A stretch of DNA of 64,000 bases from Bacteroidales bacterium. GTDB lineage: Bacteria > Bacteroidota > Bacteroidia > Bacteroidales > UBA3824. Of the stretch, positions 44,768 through 54,217 are shown piece after piece; within the stretch, counting starts at the first letter, position 1; every line of letters starts with the position of its first letter. The notes beneath the pieces were generated by a model. That model was not told the origin of the DNA and made no database searches. It worked only from the letters and a program-made list of their open reading frames with translations. The stretch is taken from assembly GCA_016286055.1 (NCBI GenBank), contig JAEERW010000002.1, positions 421,966 to 485,965 on the forward strand, read 5' to 3'. Made by a program: the position numbers and the translations under genes.

Positions 44768-47683
44768 ATGCAGGACAACAAGGACATAAGACTAAACAAA
44801 ATCGCGAAAGAACTTAACGTAGGAATCAACACCATCGTAGAGTTCCTTCACAAAAAAGGACAGAAAATCGACGCCAACCCTAACACTAAGATTGACGGCG
44901 CTCAGTACGACATGCTCGTTAAAGAGTTCAGTTCCGACATGCTCGCCAAAAAACAAGTGGAAAAGCAGGTGGAAATCGACAAAAAAAGAAAAGAGACTAT
45001 AACTGCCGGAAAAGAGCCTAACAAACACCAGAACAACAGCCAAGCCGAAAAACAAGAATTCAAGATTTTGGGAAAAATAGACCTGGATCAGAACAATAAA
45101 ACTAAGACAACAAACTCGCAACAGCAACCAAAAGCTGCTGACGACAACAAACAGAAACTGCCAGTGCAACAAGACAACAACAAGTCCGACACACAGAACG
45201 GACAGCAACGCAACGAAAACAAAAACAAGAACAACAACAATAATAACAACAATAACAGGCCTAAGAACCCAGGTCAGCAAAAAGACGAAAGGACTGTGAA
45301 GGTTGTGGGCAAGGTAGATTTAGACTCGCTAAACCGCCCCGCCGAAAAGAAAAACGCCGACCGCCGTCCCGAACCGCAGCCTCAAAACCGCGTGGAACGT
45401 TCGGAAGATAGGTTGTCGAACGATGCCGTTCCCACCGACGCTGAAATTTTCATTCCCAAAGTGCACAAAATCACCGGTCCTACAATCGTTGGCAAAATTG
45501 AACTTCACGACGAACCCAAGCCCTCACAAGGAAGACGTCAAAACAAGAAAAAACGCCGTAGAATAGGAAAAGAACCCGTTGATATTCAACAAAAAGACGA
45601 GCAACGCGAAAATTCCAAGGGCGATTCTAAAAACCGTCCGCCCCGCAACGGCAAAAAAGGCGAACAAAAAGAGCGTGGCGAACGTGGCGAACGCGGCGAA
45701 CGCGGCGAACAGAAAAACAACGGCGAGGGTCGCAGAGGTCGCGACAAAAAACACCGCACCGAAGAGATCAAAAAGGAGATTACCGCCGAAGATATCAAAA
45801 AGCAAATCAAAGAGACGCGTGCCCTCATGGAAAATCAGGGCGGTAAAAGCGCCACTTCAAAATATAACCGCTTAAAGCGTAAAATTATTCACGAACGTAT
45901 CGACGAAGAGAACAAACGCGCCGAAGACGAAAAGAAGATTCTCGAAATCACTGAGTTTATCACCGCCAACGACCTCTCTTCGCTGATGGATGTGCCTGTA
46001 AACCAACTTCTGTCGATTTGTTTCGACTTAGGCACTCCGGTTTCTATCAACTCGCGTCTCGACGCCGAAATGATTAAAATTCTTGCCGAAGAATTTGGTT
46101 TTGAGGTTAAATTCCTCAACATCGGCGACGAGTCTGACCTTGAAAAGAAACTCGACCCCAACGAAATGGAGGAACGTCCGCCTATCGTTACCATCATGGG
46201 TCACGTTGACCACGGTAAAACTGCGCTCCTCGACTATATCCGCAAAACCAACGTTATTGCCGGTGAGGCAGGTGGTATTACACAGCATATTGGTGCTTAC
46301 AATGTAACGCTACCCGATGGCAAACGTATCACTTTCCTCGATACTCCCGGTCACGAGGCGTTTACGGCTATGCGTGCCCGCGGTACCAAAATCACCGACA
46401 TTGTGGTAATTGTGATTGCCGCCGATTCGCAGGTGATGCCCACCACCGAGGAGGCTATCAGCCATGCCAAGGCCGCCAACGTGCCGATTATTTTCGCTAT
46501 CAATAAAATTGACCGTCCCAATGCCGACCCCGAAAAAATCCGTCGCGAACTTTCGGAACGCGGTATGCTTGTGGAAGATTGGGGTGGCGATTATGGCTGC
46601 GTAGATATTTCTGCAAAGCAAGGTACCAACGTAGACAAACTTCTCGAACGCATATTGCTCGAAGCCGAAGTGCTCGAACTCAAAGCATCATACACATGTC
46701 CCGCATTTGGATCAGTGGTAGAGGCATCGCTCGACCATGGTCAAGGATACGTTACCAACGTGGTGGTAAGCCACGGTATACTCAAAGTGGGCGATGTGGT
46801 ATGGGCAGGCTGCTATTCTGGCAAAATCAAGGCTATGTTCAACGAACGCAACAAGCGTATCAAGAGCGCCGGTCCTGCCATGGCAGCATCCATACTTGGT
46901 CTCAATGGCGCACCTAACGCCGGCGACAAGTTTGAGGTGATGGAAGACGAACGTGCTGCTCGCGAACGTGCTGTACGCCGTCAACAAATTGAACGCGAAA
47001 TCACCAACCGTATCAACGTAATGGACCTCAACAAGTTTGCTCACGACGTTATAGCAGGCAACTCAGAAGAACTTGTGCTCAACCTCGTTATCAAAGGCGA
47101 CGTGCAAGGCTCTATTGAGGCTCTCAAAAGTTCGTTTGAAAAACTCTCTACCGAAAGCATCAAAGTTAAGGTAATACATGCGGGCGTAGGTCAGATTTCA
47201 GAATCCGACGTTATGCTTGCCAAGGCATCCAAGGCAATCATTATTGGTTTCCAAGTACGTCCTGCACAAGGCACCAAGAAACTTGCCGAAAAAGACAATG
47301 TGGAGATTCGTCTCTACTCTATCATCTACGATGCTATCGACGATGTAAAAGACGCTCTCGAAGGTATGCTCTCTCCCGACATCAAAGAGGAGATTACAGG
47401 TACTGCCGAAATCAAGGAGATTTTCAAAATATCCAAGGTGGGCAACATTGCAGGCTGCCTTGTACAAGACGGCAAAATTATCCGCAAAAACAAATGCCGC
47501 GTTATCCGCGACGGTATTGTGGTTTACTCTGGCGAACTTGGATCGCTCAAACGTTTCAAAGACGATGTTTCGGAAGTTACCACCGGCATGGAGTGCGGCT
47601 TAAATATCGACAAATTCAACGACATACGCGTGGGCGACATTATCGAGTCGTACGACGAGAAAGAAGTCCGCAAGAAATTATAA
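44768..47683 (+). CDS. infB: Translation initiation factor IF-2
   Basis: The 971-residue GTPase brings fMet-tRNA to the ribosome. It has an IF2_N domain at residues 5-55, a very long low-complexity linker (about 60-330) rich in Gln, Asn, Lys and Arg with poly-Asn and GER repeats, then the G domain from about residue 477 ([17 protein letters not shown]), and domains II to IV. The linker is typical of Bacteroidota IF-2. It is the last gene of the rimP-nusA-infB operon and is followed by a terminator. Confidence 0.96.
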   Translation: MQDNKDIRLNKIAKELNVGINTIVEFLHKKGQKIDANPNTKIDGAQYDMLVKEFSSDMLAKKQVEKQVEIDKKRKETITAGKEPNKHQNNSQAEKQEFKILGKIDLDQNNKTKTTNSQQQPKAADDNKQKLPVQQDNNKSDTQNGQQRNENKNKNNNNNNNNNRPKNPGQQKDERTVKVVGKVDLDSLNRPAEKKNADRRPEPQPQNRVERSEDRLSNDAVPTDAEIFIPKVHKITGPTIVGKIELHDEPKPSQGRRQNKKKRRRIGKEPVDIQQKDEQRENSKGDSKNRPPRNGKKGEQKERGERGERGERGEQKNNGEGRRGRDKKHRTEEIKKEITAEDIKKQIKETRALMENQGGKSATSKYNRLKRKIIHERIDEENKRAEDEKKILEITEFITANDLSSLMDVPVNQLLSICFDLGTPVSINSRLDAEMIKILAEEFGFEVKFLNIGDESDLEKKLDPNEMEERPPIVTIMGHVDHGKTALLDYIRKTNVIAGEAGGITQHIGAYNVTLPDGKRITFLDTPGHEAFTAMRARGTKITDIVVIVIAADSQVMPTTEEAISHAKAANVPIIFAINKIDRPNADPEKIRRELSERGMLVEDWGGDYGCVDISAKQGTNVDKLLERILLEAEVLELKASYTCPAFGSVVEASLDHGQGYVTNVVVSHGILKVGDVVWAGCYSGKIKAMFNERNKRIKSAGPAMAASILGLNGAPNAGDKFEVMEDERAARERAVRRQQIEREITNRINVMDLNKFAHDVIAGNSEELVLNLVIKGDVQGSIEALKSSFEKLSTESIKVKVIHAGVGQISESDVMLAKASKAIIIGFQVRPAQGTKKLAEKDNVEIRLYSIIYDAIDDVKDALEGMLSPDIKEEITGTAEIKEIFKISKVGNIAGCLVQDGKIIRKNKCRVIRDGIVVYSGELGSLKRFKDDVSEVTTGMECGLNIDKFNDIRVGDIIESYDEKEVRKKL

Positions 47684-47707
47684 TATCATTCATCATCCAT
47701 CCTTTAG

Positions 47708-47741
47708 GGCGGATTTCCTCTCTTTGGGAATCCGCCTTTTT
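47708..47741 (+). terminator. Intrinsic terminator after infB
   Basis: GGCGGATT(T)CC (47708-47718) pairs with GG(G)AATCCGCC (47726-47736) through one G-U pair. Five T follow at 47737-47741. Confidence 0.82.
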
Positions 47742-47761
47742 AAAAACTATTGAAACTCTAT

Positions 47762-49885
47762 ATGAAAACATTTATCTCACTTCTTACAATTATCTCGCTC
47801 ACTGTTTCGCAAGTGATGGCAGGAGAGGGAATGTGGGTACTTTCGCTTATAGGCAAAAACTATCAGCAGATGAAAGAGGCAGGATTTCGCCTTACTCCCG
47901 AAGATATTTACAGTATCAACCAAACATGTTTAAAAGATGCAATCGTTTCCCTCAATGATGGAGAATGTACCGCCGAATTTGTATCTACCAAAGGTATGCT
48001 ACTTACCAATCACCACTGCGGATACGAAGATATTCAATCTATAAGTTCGGTTAGCAACGATTACCTTACCAACGGTTTTTGGGCTAAAAAAATGGCAGAC
48101 GAGATACCCATTAAAGGCAAAACTGCTGCACTACTGATAAGCATCGAAGATGTTACCGACAAAATTCTTACACCATCTACCCTCCGCCTTGGTCCCGAAT
48201 CGCAAATAGCAGTTATCGAAGGCACTATTGAGTCGTTGGAAGAAGAGTATTCTGAAAACGGTAAATATAAGGCTGAGATTAGTAATTTTTTCAACGGCAA
48301 CTATTACTACATGTTTAAATATGTGGTATACAAAGATATACGTTTGGTTGGTGCACCTCCCGAATCAATTGGACAGTTTGGCGGCGAAAACGACAATTTT
48401 GCATGGCCTCGACAAGGTGCCGACTTTTGCATTTTCCGCGTATACACTGCGCCCGATGGTTCTCCTGCCGAATATTCCGAGAAAAACATTCCATACGTTC
48501 CCCAAAAATATCTTAAAATCAACACCAAAGGCGTAAACGAAGGCGATTTTGCTATGATAATCGGTTATCCTGCCGAAACCCAAAGACACTATTCGCCTCG
48601 CCAAATTCGCATGCTCAAAGACAATTTTTCAGTGCTTTCCGAGACCTATAAACAAAAACTCGACATCACTAAATCGTTTATGGATTCCGACGATGCCATT
48701 CGCATTCAGTATGCCTCTAAACACACCGAAGATTACAATGCTTATAAATATTATTACGATACTTACCGCTGTATCAACGATTTAAAAGTGATAGAGCGCC
48801 GTCAAAAGGCAGAAACCGACCTCGACAAATGGATTTCAGCCGACAAAAAAAGCAAATACAAGAAAGTGATTCAGCAATACAACAACGATTTAATAGCCAA
48901 CTCTCAGAACGATATTTATATGAACTATTGGCTTGCGTCGATGTATGCAGGATGCGAGTTTGTGAAATTTGGTTCTAAACACTATATGTTATACCATTAT
49001 CTCTCAATAGGTTATCGTCAAAAGGTTGAAGAAATAGTTAAAGAACTAAAAGCCAACTCCGAGGCATATTTTCGCAACTATAATCCCAAAATTGATTATA
49101 CAGTTTCGAAACAGATGCTAAAATATTATGTAGACCATGTGCCGCAAAAATATTGTCCCGCTGGATCAAACGATTCAGCATTCTTTCTCCTATTGGAACA
49201 AAATTTCACCACATCGATTCTCACCGACAAAGACCGTTACAACAATTTCTTGAAAAATCCCTCAGCCGAGGCTCTCTCACAAGATCTTTTGTTTTTGCTT
49301 GCGGTAGAAATTGTTGAAAAAATGGACTATTTTCAAGCGTCCGACGCCCTTGAATGCAAAACCGAGGTTCACTATCGTGACTACACCAAGGCAATGATGG
49401 AGATGGCTAAATCTATCAATCCCGACACACTTTTCTATCCCGATGCCAACAGTACAATGAGGCTCACTTACGGCAAAGTTTGCGGCTACACCTATCAAGG
49501 CAAAGATATGGGCTGGTACACCACTTTTGAATCTCTTATTGCCAAAAAGAACAACAACGACCGTGATTTTATGGTTTTGCCCGAATTACAAAACCTTTTT
49601 GATAAACGCGATTTTGGTACATACGCTTACAACGATACACTGCGGCTCTGCTTCCTCACCGACAACGACATCTCTGGCGGCAACAGTGGAAGCGCAGTGC
49701 TCAATGGCGATGGCGACATCATAGGTTTGGCTTTCGACGGCAATCAAGAGGCTATGAGTTGCGACATTATGTTTGAACCTGACATTCAGCGCACTATATG
49801 CGTGGATATCAGATATGTACTATTTGTAATTGATAAGTTTGCCAAGGCTGGCAACATTATCAGCGAATTAGAATTTGTAAATTAG
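47762..49885 (+). CDS. S46-family dipeptidyl-peptidase, DPP7-like
   Basis: ATG 47762 starts a signal peptide (ending VMAGEG); an upstream TTG is less likely. The 707-residue product has the S46 catalytic His in TNHHCGYE (about residue 85) and the Ser motif GGNSGSAV (about 640). The specificity loop reads LAFDGNQEAM. In DPP11 an Arg stands where this protein has Gly (FDG), so hydrophobic P1 specificity of DPP7 type is likelier. These periplasmic enzymes release dipeptides for amino-acid catabolism. phoH follows 2 bp later. Confidence 0.88.
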   Translation: MKTFISLLTIISLTVSQVMAGEGMWVLSLIGKNYQQMKEAGFRLTPEDIYSINQTCLKDAIVSLNDGECTAEFVSTKGMLLTNHHCGYEDIQSISSVSNDYLTNGFWAKKMADEIPIKGKTAALLISIEDVTDKILTPSTLRLGPESQIAVIEGTIESLEEEYSENGKYKAEISNFFNGNYYYMFKYVVYKDIRLVGAPPESIGQFGGENDNFAWPRQGADFCIFRVYTAPDGSPAEYSEKNIPYVPQKYLKINTKGVNEGDFAMIIGYPAETQRHYSPRQIRMLKDNFSVLSETYKQKLDITKSFMDSDDAIRIQYASKHTEDYNAYKYYYDTYRCINDLKVIERRQKAETDLDKWISADKKSKYKKVIQQYNNDLIANSQNDIYMNYWLASMYAGCEFVKFGSKHYMLYHYLSIGYRQKVEEIVKELKANSEAYFRNYNPKIDYTVSKQMLKYYVDHVPQKYCPAGSNDSAFFLLLEQNFTTSILTDKDRYNNFLKNPSAEALSQDLLFLLAVEIVEKMDYFQASDALECKTEVHYRDYTKAMMEMAKSINPDTLFYPDANSTMRLTYGKVCGYTYQGKDMGWYTTFESLIAKKNNNDRDFMVLPELQNLFDKRDFGTYAYNDTLRLCFLTDNDISGGNSGSAVLNGDGDIIGLAFDGNQEAMSCDIMFEPDIQRTICVDIRYVLFVIDKFAKAGNIISELEFVN

Positions 49886-49887
49886 TT

Positions 49888-50835
49888 ATGGAACAGAAAT
49901 TAGATTTGGACAACATCGACCCCGTGGTTCTTTACGGTGTAAACGAACAGCGTTTAGAAAAAATCCGTCAGAATTTTCCCAAGTTGAAACTCATAGCCCG
50001 TGGTCATGAAATCAAAATTCTTGGCGAAACCGAGGAGGTGAAACGTTTTTCTGAATCCATAGAACTAATCAAGGCACATTTTTCAAAATATAATTCACTA
50101 TCCGACAACGAATTAGAGAGTATATTACATAAAGACGTGCAAAAAGCCTCGCTATATGCCGGCGGGGGCGATGCCATTGTGTATTCGGTAACTGGTGTGC
50201 CGATACGTCCACGCTCGCAAAATCAAGTGCAGATGGTAAAGGAACTTGAACGCAACGACCTTTTGTTTGCGACAGGACCCGCTGGTACAGGTAAAACATA
50301 CTTGGCTGTGGCACTGGCAGTAAGAGCGTTGAAAACAGGAATGGTGCGCCGAATAATACTCTGCCGTCCGGCGGTGGAGGCTGGCGAAAAAATCGGTTTT
50401 CTGCCTGGCGACATGAAAGAGAAACTCGACCCATATATGCAGGCACTCTACGATGCTCTCAACGATATGATTCCGCAACGTCGTCTCGAAGATATGATTG
50501 AGGAGCGTATTGTACAAATTGCCCCTCTTGCCTTTATGCGCGGACGTACCCTCTCCGACGCAGCAGTGATTTTAGACGAGGCTCAAAACGCCACAGTGGC
50601 TCAGTTGAAAATGTTTCTCACACGTATGGGCGAAAATTCCAAGTTCATAGTCACTGGCGACGAAACCCAGATTGACCTGCCCCGCAAATCCGATTCTGGA
50701 CTTGTTCACGCCCTCCATATTCTCAAAGGAATCAAAGAGATTTCGTTTGTAGCATTTAGCGGCGACGACGTGGTGCGACACAAACTTGTAAAGAAGATTA
50801 TCTCGGCATATGAAACTCCAATTCATAATTCATAA
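49888..50835 (+). CDS. phoH: PhoH-like ATPase
   Basis: The 315-residue cytoplasmic protein has a PhoH ATPase core with Walker A GPAGTGKTYLA (about residue 130), VILDEAQNAT as Walker B, and an N-terminal PINc/KH-like region. It is associated with RNA metabolism and phosphate stress, but its role is not settled. The stop codon and last residues (IHNS) are encoded by the first units of a 7-bp tandem repeat, so the C-terminus was set by the repeat. Confidence 0.92.
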   Translation: MEQKLDLDNIDPVVLYGVNEQRLEKIRQNFPKLKLIARGHEIKILGETEEVKRFSESIELIKAHFSKYNSLSDNELESILHKDVQKASLYAGGGDAIVYSVTGVPIRPRSQNQVQMVKELERNDLLFATGPAGTGKTYLAVALAVRALKTGMVRRIILCRPAVEAGEKIGFLPGDMKEKLDPYMQALYDALNDMIPQRRLEDMIEERIVQIAPLAFMRGRTLSDAAVILDEAQNATVAQLKMFLTRMGENSKFIVTGDETQIDLPRKSDSGLVHALHILKGIKEISFVAFSGDDVVRHKLVKKIISAYETPIHNS

Positions 50836-50869
50836 TTCATAATTCATAATTCATAATTCATAATTCGTA
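50821..50869. repeat. Heptanucleotide tandem repeat at the phoH stop codon
   Basis: Five perfect ATTCATA units are followed by ATTCGTA and ATTCATT, seven units in all. The array starts inside phoH and ends 20 bp before purC. Confidence 0.85.
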
Positions 50870-50889
50870 ATTCATTAATAATAAATATT

Positions 50890-51834
50890 ATGGCAAACGC
50901 ATTAATAAAGACCGATTTCAACTTTAAAGGTCAAACAAATGTTTATCACGGCAAAGTCCGCGATGTATACACCATCAACAACGACAAACTTATAATGGTG
51001 GCCACCGACCGTATTTCGGCATTCGACGTAATCTTGCCTAAGGGTATTCCCTACAAAGGACAGATTCTCAATCAGATAGCCGCCAAGTTTTTGGACGCTA
51101 CCAAGGATATTGTTCCCAACTGGAAACTTGCCACTCCCGACCCTATGGTAACAGTGGGACAGAAGGCTGAGGCTTTTCCTGTGGAGATGATTATCCGCGG
51201 ATACCTCACTGGCAGTTCGTGGCGCACCTACAAATCGGGTGCAAGAGAAATCTGCGGCGTTAAGATTCCCGAAGGTATGAAAGAGCATCAGAAATTTCCC
51301 AAACCCATTATCACCCCCACCACCAAGGCAGCAGAGGGGCACGACGAGGATATTTCAAAGGAAGAAATTCTCAAACGTGGACTTATTTCGCCCGAAGACT
51401 ACGCTCAGATAGAAGAAATCACCTACAAACTATTTGAACGTGGCACCGAGATAGCCGCCAAACGAGGACTCATCCTTGTTGACACCAAATACGAGTTCGG
51501 CAAAATCGACGGCAAAATTGTGCTCATCGACGAAATTCACACTCCCGACTCGTCGCGCTATTTCTACTCCGAAGGTTACGAAGAACGTTTTGCCAAAGGC
51601 GAACAGCAGAAACAACTTTCAAAAGAGTTTGTACGCGAATGGCTTATGGCAAACGGTTTCCAAGGCAAAGAGGGACAGAAAGTTCCTGAAATGACCGACG
51701 AGATAGTGGCTGGCATCTCTGCACGCTACATCGAACTCTTTGAGAATATCACTGGCGAAAAATTCCAAAAAGCCGACCTTTCGCAAGATATTGCCAAACG
51801 CATCGAAACCAACATCAACAACTACCTTGCATAA
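50890..51834 (+). CDS. purC: Phosphoribosylaminoimidazole-succinocarboxamide synthase
   Basis: The 314-residue enzyme joins CAIR and aspartate in purine synthesis. [30 protein letters not shown] and LVDTKYEFG with [12 protein letters not shown] are the standard SAICAR-synthase motifs. The length is that of the long bacterial/eukaryotic form. It stands after the repeat and ends at a bidirectional terminator. Confidence 0.95.
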   Translation: MANALIKTDFNFKGQTNVYHGKVRDVYTINNDKLIMVATDRISAFDVILPKGIPYKGQILNQIAAKFLDATKDIVPNWKLATPDPMVTVGQKAEAFPVEMIIRGYLTGSSWRTYKSGAREICGVKIPEGMKEHQKFPKPIITPTTKAAEGHDEDISKEEILKRGLISPEDYAQIEEITYKLFERGTEIAAKRGLILVDTKYEFGKIDGKIVLIDEIHTPDSSRYFYSEGYEERFAKGEQQKQLSKEFVREWLMANGFQGKEGQKVPEMTDEIVAGISARYIELFENITGEKFQKADLSQDIAKRIETNINNYLA

Positions 51835-51859
51835 TACAGCGGATTGATTTTATAGTAAG

Positions 51860-51892
51860 ATCAGCCAGCGAAAAATATTTTCGCTGGCTGAT
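51860..51892. terminator. Bidirectional terminator between purC and a BspA-like gene
   Basis: ATCAGCCAGCGAAAA (51860-51874) pairs perfectly with 51878-51892 around a 3-nt loop. A short T-rich tract follows on the plus strand. Confidence 0.8.
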
Positions 51893-51898
51893 TTGTTA

Positions 51899-54202
51899 TT
51901 ATTGGTTTACCACCTTATAGCAGTATTTACCAATAGTTACAACAAAAATTCCTTTTTTGTTGATATGGATTGCTTGACGTGAAGCATTAATGGTGGCCGA
52001 AGTGATTATGCGACCTGTAATGTCGACAATACTGTATCTAACGCCCAAGGACGCACCAACAATAAAAATAGTGCCGTTGCTGCACCAAACGTTTGGCTTG
52101 ATTGCCTCTGGTGCGATATCAACAGGCGTTTTGGCATCTATTTTTGTCTCTATATACTGTTCGGGAACGTCCTCATAATCGTCGCTGTCTTCAATTTTGT
52201 AGTATACTTTGTAAATGCCAGGTTCGGTAGCCTCGGGAAGCGTTGTGGAATATTCACCTTCGGAGCCGAGACGATACAATATTGTTCCAAAATTGGATGT
52301 ACCTTCGGTAATCAGTGGCTGAGGCTGTCCCATGTATACAAGAAAACCAATGGCGGTAGGAACAGTTGTAATCACGCTTTTGCCCTTGCTTATGTTTACG
52401 TTGATGGTTTGCGGTTGTGTGCCAACATATTTTTCATTGTCTTCTACCTTGTAATACACGGTGTAATCGCCGGCATGAGTGGCTGAGGGAATATATTCGG
52501 AATAGTTTTTACCGTCGAGGCTGTATAAAACCGTGCCAAGGTTCGACTCCATATCGGCAATCAACTTCTGGGGCTGATTGTTGAATACAAGAGGGAGGGG
52601 TTCGGGTGGAAACACAAATGCCTGTGCTTTTTTGTAGGTGAAATATTGTGCGCAATCAGGATTATAGATAACGGCATCTGCGGTTTTGTCGGTATCCCAA
52701 TAGTCGCCATAGTAGATAGTTTTTAATTTTCCGCACTCTTTAAACATACCTTGGGCGTATGCGGCTTTGCTGTTGTTGAAATTGCTAAGGTCGAGTGAGC
52801 GGAGATTTTCGCAACCATCAAACATAAACGACATATCACGGACTGCTGTGGTGTTGAAATATTGCAGGTTGGTAAATTCAACAAGATTTTGGCAACCTTT
52901 AAACAATTCTACGGTGCTTTCGGGGGCGTATTTGGCAAACGATATTTCAAAATCAATTTTTTCTACCTTATTTTTTATCGAATCAGGCAGAGTGTGCATA
53001 CAAGTTGCGCCGTTGCGATAATGCCCATAATATAATGTGGCTGTAAGCGTTTTGCTGTCCCATAGATAATATGGAGATTCTTGGTCGTAGAAGTTGACCT
53101 TGAAACTACATTCGCCGCCATAAACCCTGATTATCACATTGTGTTCGCCAACGGCCGACGGGTTGTATTCTGCCACTAAATCTTGGCGGAGGTTGAAAGT
53201 TTTGGAACTATTATCGTTAAAGAATACTGATATTTTGCAGCCCGTAATATCTAACGGCTCACCAAGGCAGTATTCTGTTTTTATAGGCGGAGAAGCCACA
53301 ATTAAGCGATGTGCCACTTGGGTGGTGCCGCTTTGTGTTAAATATCCTGCCTGTGTTTCGGAATCTATTTGTGCGTATTCTTTATCAGTATTTGCATCGC
53401 TAAAAATAGTATTATACCCGCCAAAAAGATTGTTGCAGCCATAAAACATATCGTCGGATTGCGACACATTTACTGTTGACCATAAATCTCCGGCATAAAT
53501 GGTTTCTAACTGTGGGCAATCGTAAAACATGCGGCGCATATCAGTTACCTTGCCAGTGTTGAATGATTTTAAATCTATTTCGTTGAGGGCGCGGCAATAG
53601 GCAAACATCGAGTACATATTTGCAACATTCTTGGTGTTGAAACTGCTGAGCACCACCTGGCTGAGATTTCTACAGCGGAAAAACATCGAGTTCATATCGT
53701 CCACATTCTGAGTGTTGAACGCACTGAGGTCGAGAGTATTAAGTTTTTCGCAGTTGGCAAACATAGCCATCATACTTTTAACTTTTGCAGTATTGAATCC
53801 GCTAAGGTTGAGCAACTTAAGATTACCACATTGGTAAAACATATAAGCCATTGATGCGGCGTTTTGCGTGTTGAGGTTTTGGATACCGTCTACCGATTGC
53901 AAGTTAACACATCCGCAAAACCATCGGTAACAGGTGTTGGGCTTATAGTTTGCAAACGAACTGTTGAAAACCACCTTAGTAATATCTGCCGAAGATGCGT
54001 TCCATGCAGGCGTTTCGCTGCCAGTGTTGATTTCAAATGCGCCCGAAGGTTGATTATCGTTGTAATAAAAAGTTAGAGTGCCGTATTCTAATGTCGCGTA
54101 TGCGTTTTGTGCTGACACTTGGCAGCTAGAAGCAAACATACTTACCACTAATACTGTAGTCAAGAAAACCCCGAGACGGTTTTGTAAATTTTGATTTTGC
54201 AT
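51899..54202 (-). CDS. BspA-like DUF285 protein with T9SS-type sorting domain
   Basis: The 767-residue product has a signal peptide (about residues 1-32, ending VSAQ). A DUF285 module follows with five 26-residue repeats (LNLSGFNTAKVKSMMAMF, LDLSAFNTQNVDDMNSMF and others). It is followed by a Big_3-like domain (TEYCLGEPLDITGCKI), a second, shorter DUF285 module, and two MBG-like repeats (YSLDGKNYSEYIPSATHAGDY, YRLGSEGEYSTTLPEATEPGIY). The C-terminal 70 residues (WCSNGTIFIVGA, YSIVDITGRII) form a T9SS-like domain. It is the last gene of a three-gene adhesin operon. Confidence 0.87.
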   Translation of the reverse strand: MQNQNLQNRLGVFLTTVLVVSMFASSCQVSAQNAYATLEYGTLTFYYNDNQPSGAFEINTGSETPAWNASSADITKVVFNSSFANYKPNTCYRWFCGCVNLQSVDGIQNLNTQNAASMAYMFYQCGNLKLLNLSGFNTAKVKSMMAMFANCEKLNTLDLSAFNTQNVDDMNSMFFRCRNLSQVVLSSFNTKNVANMYSMFAYCRALNEIDLKSFNTGKVTDMRRMFYDCPQLETIYAGDLWSTVNVSQSDDMFYGCNNLFGGYNTIFSDANTDKEYAQIDSETQAGYLTQSGTTQVAHRLIVASPPIKTEYCLGEPLDITGCKISVFFNDNSSKTFNLRQDLVAEYNPSAVGEHNVIIRVYGGECSFKVNFYDQESPYYLWDSKTLTATLYYGHYRNGATCMHTLPDSIKNKVEKIDFEISFAKYAPESTVELFKGCQNLVEFTNLQYFNTTAVRDMSFMFDGCENLRSLDLSNFNNSKAAYAQGMFKECGKLKTIYYGDYWDTDKTADAVIYNPDCAQYFTYKKAQAFVFPPEPLPLVFNNQPQKLIADMESNLGTVLYSLDGKNYSEYIPSATHAGDYTVYYKVEDNEKYVGTQPQTINVNISKGKSVITTVPTAIGFLVYMGQPQPLITEGTSNFGTILYRLGSEGEYSTTLPEATEPGIYKVYYKIEDSDDYEDVPEQYIETKIDAKTPVDIAPEAIKPNVWCSNGTIFIVGASLGVRYSIVDITGRIITSATINASRQAIHINKKGIFVVTIGKYCYKVVNQ

Positions 54203-54217
54203 AACAGGGTAATGTAT

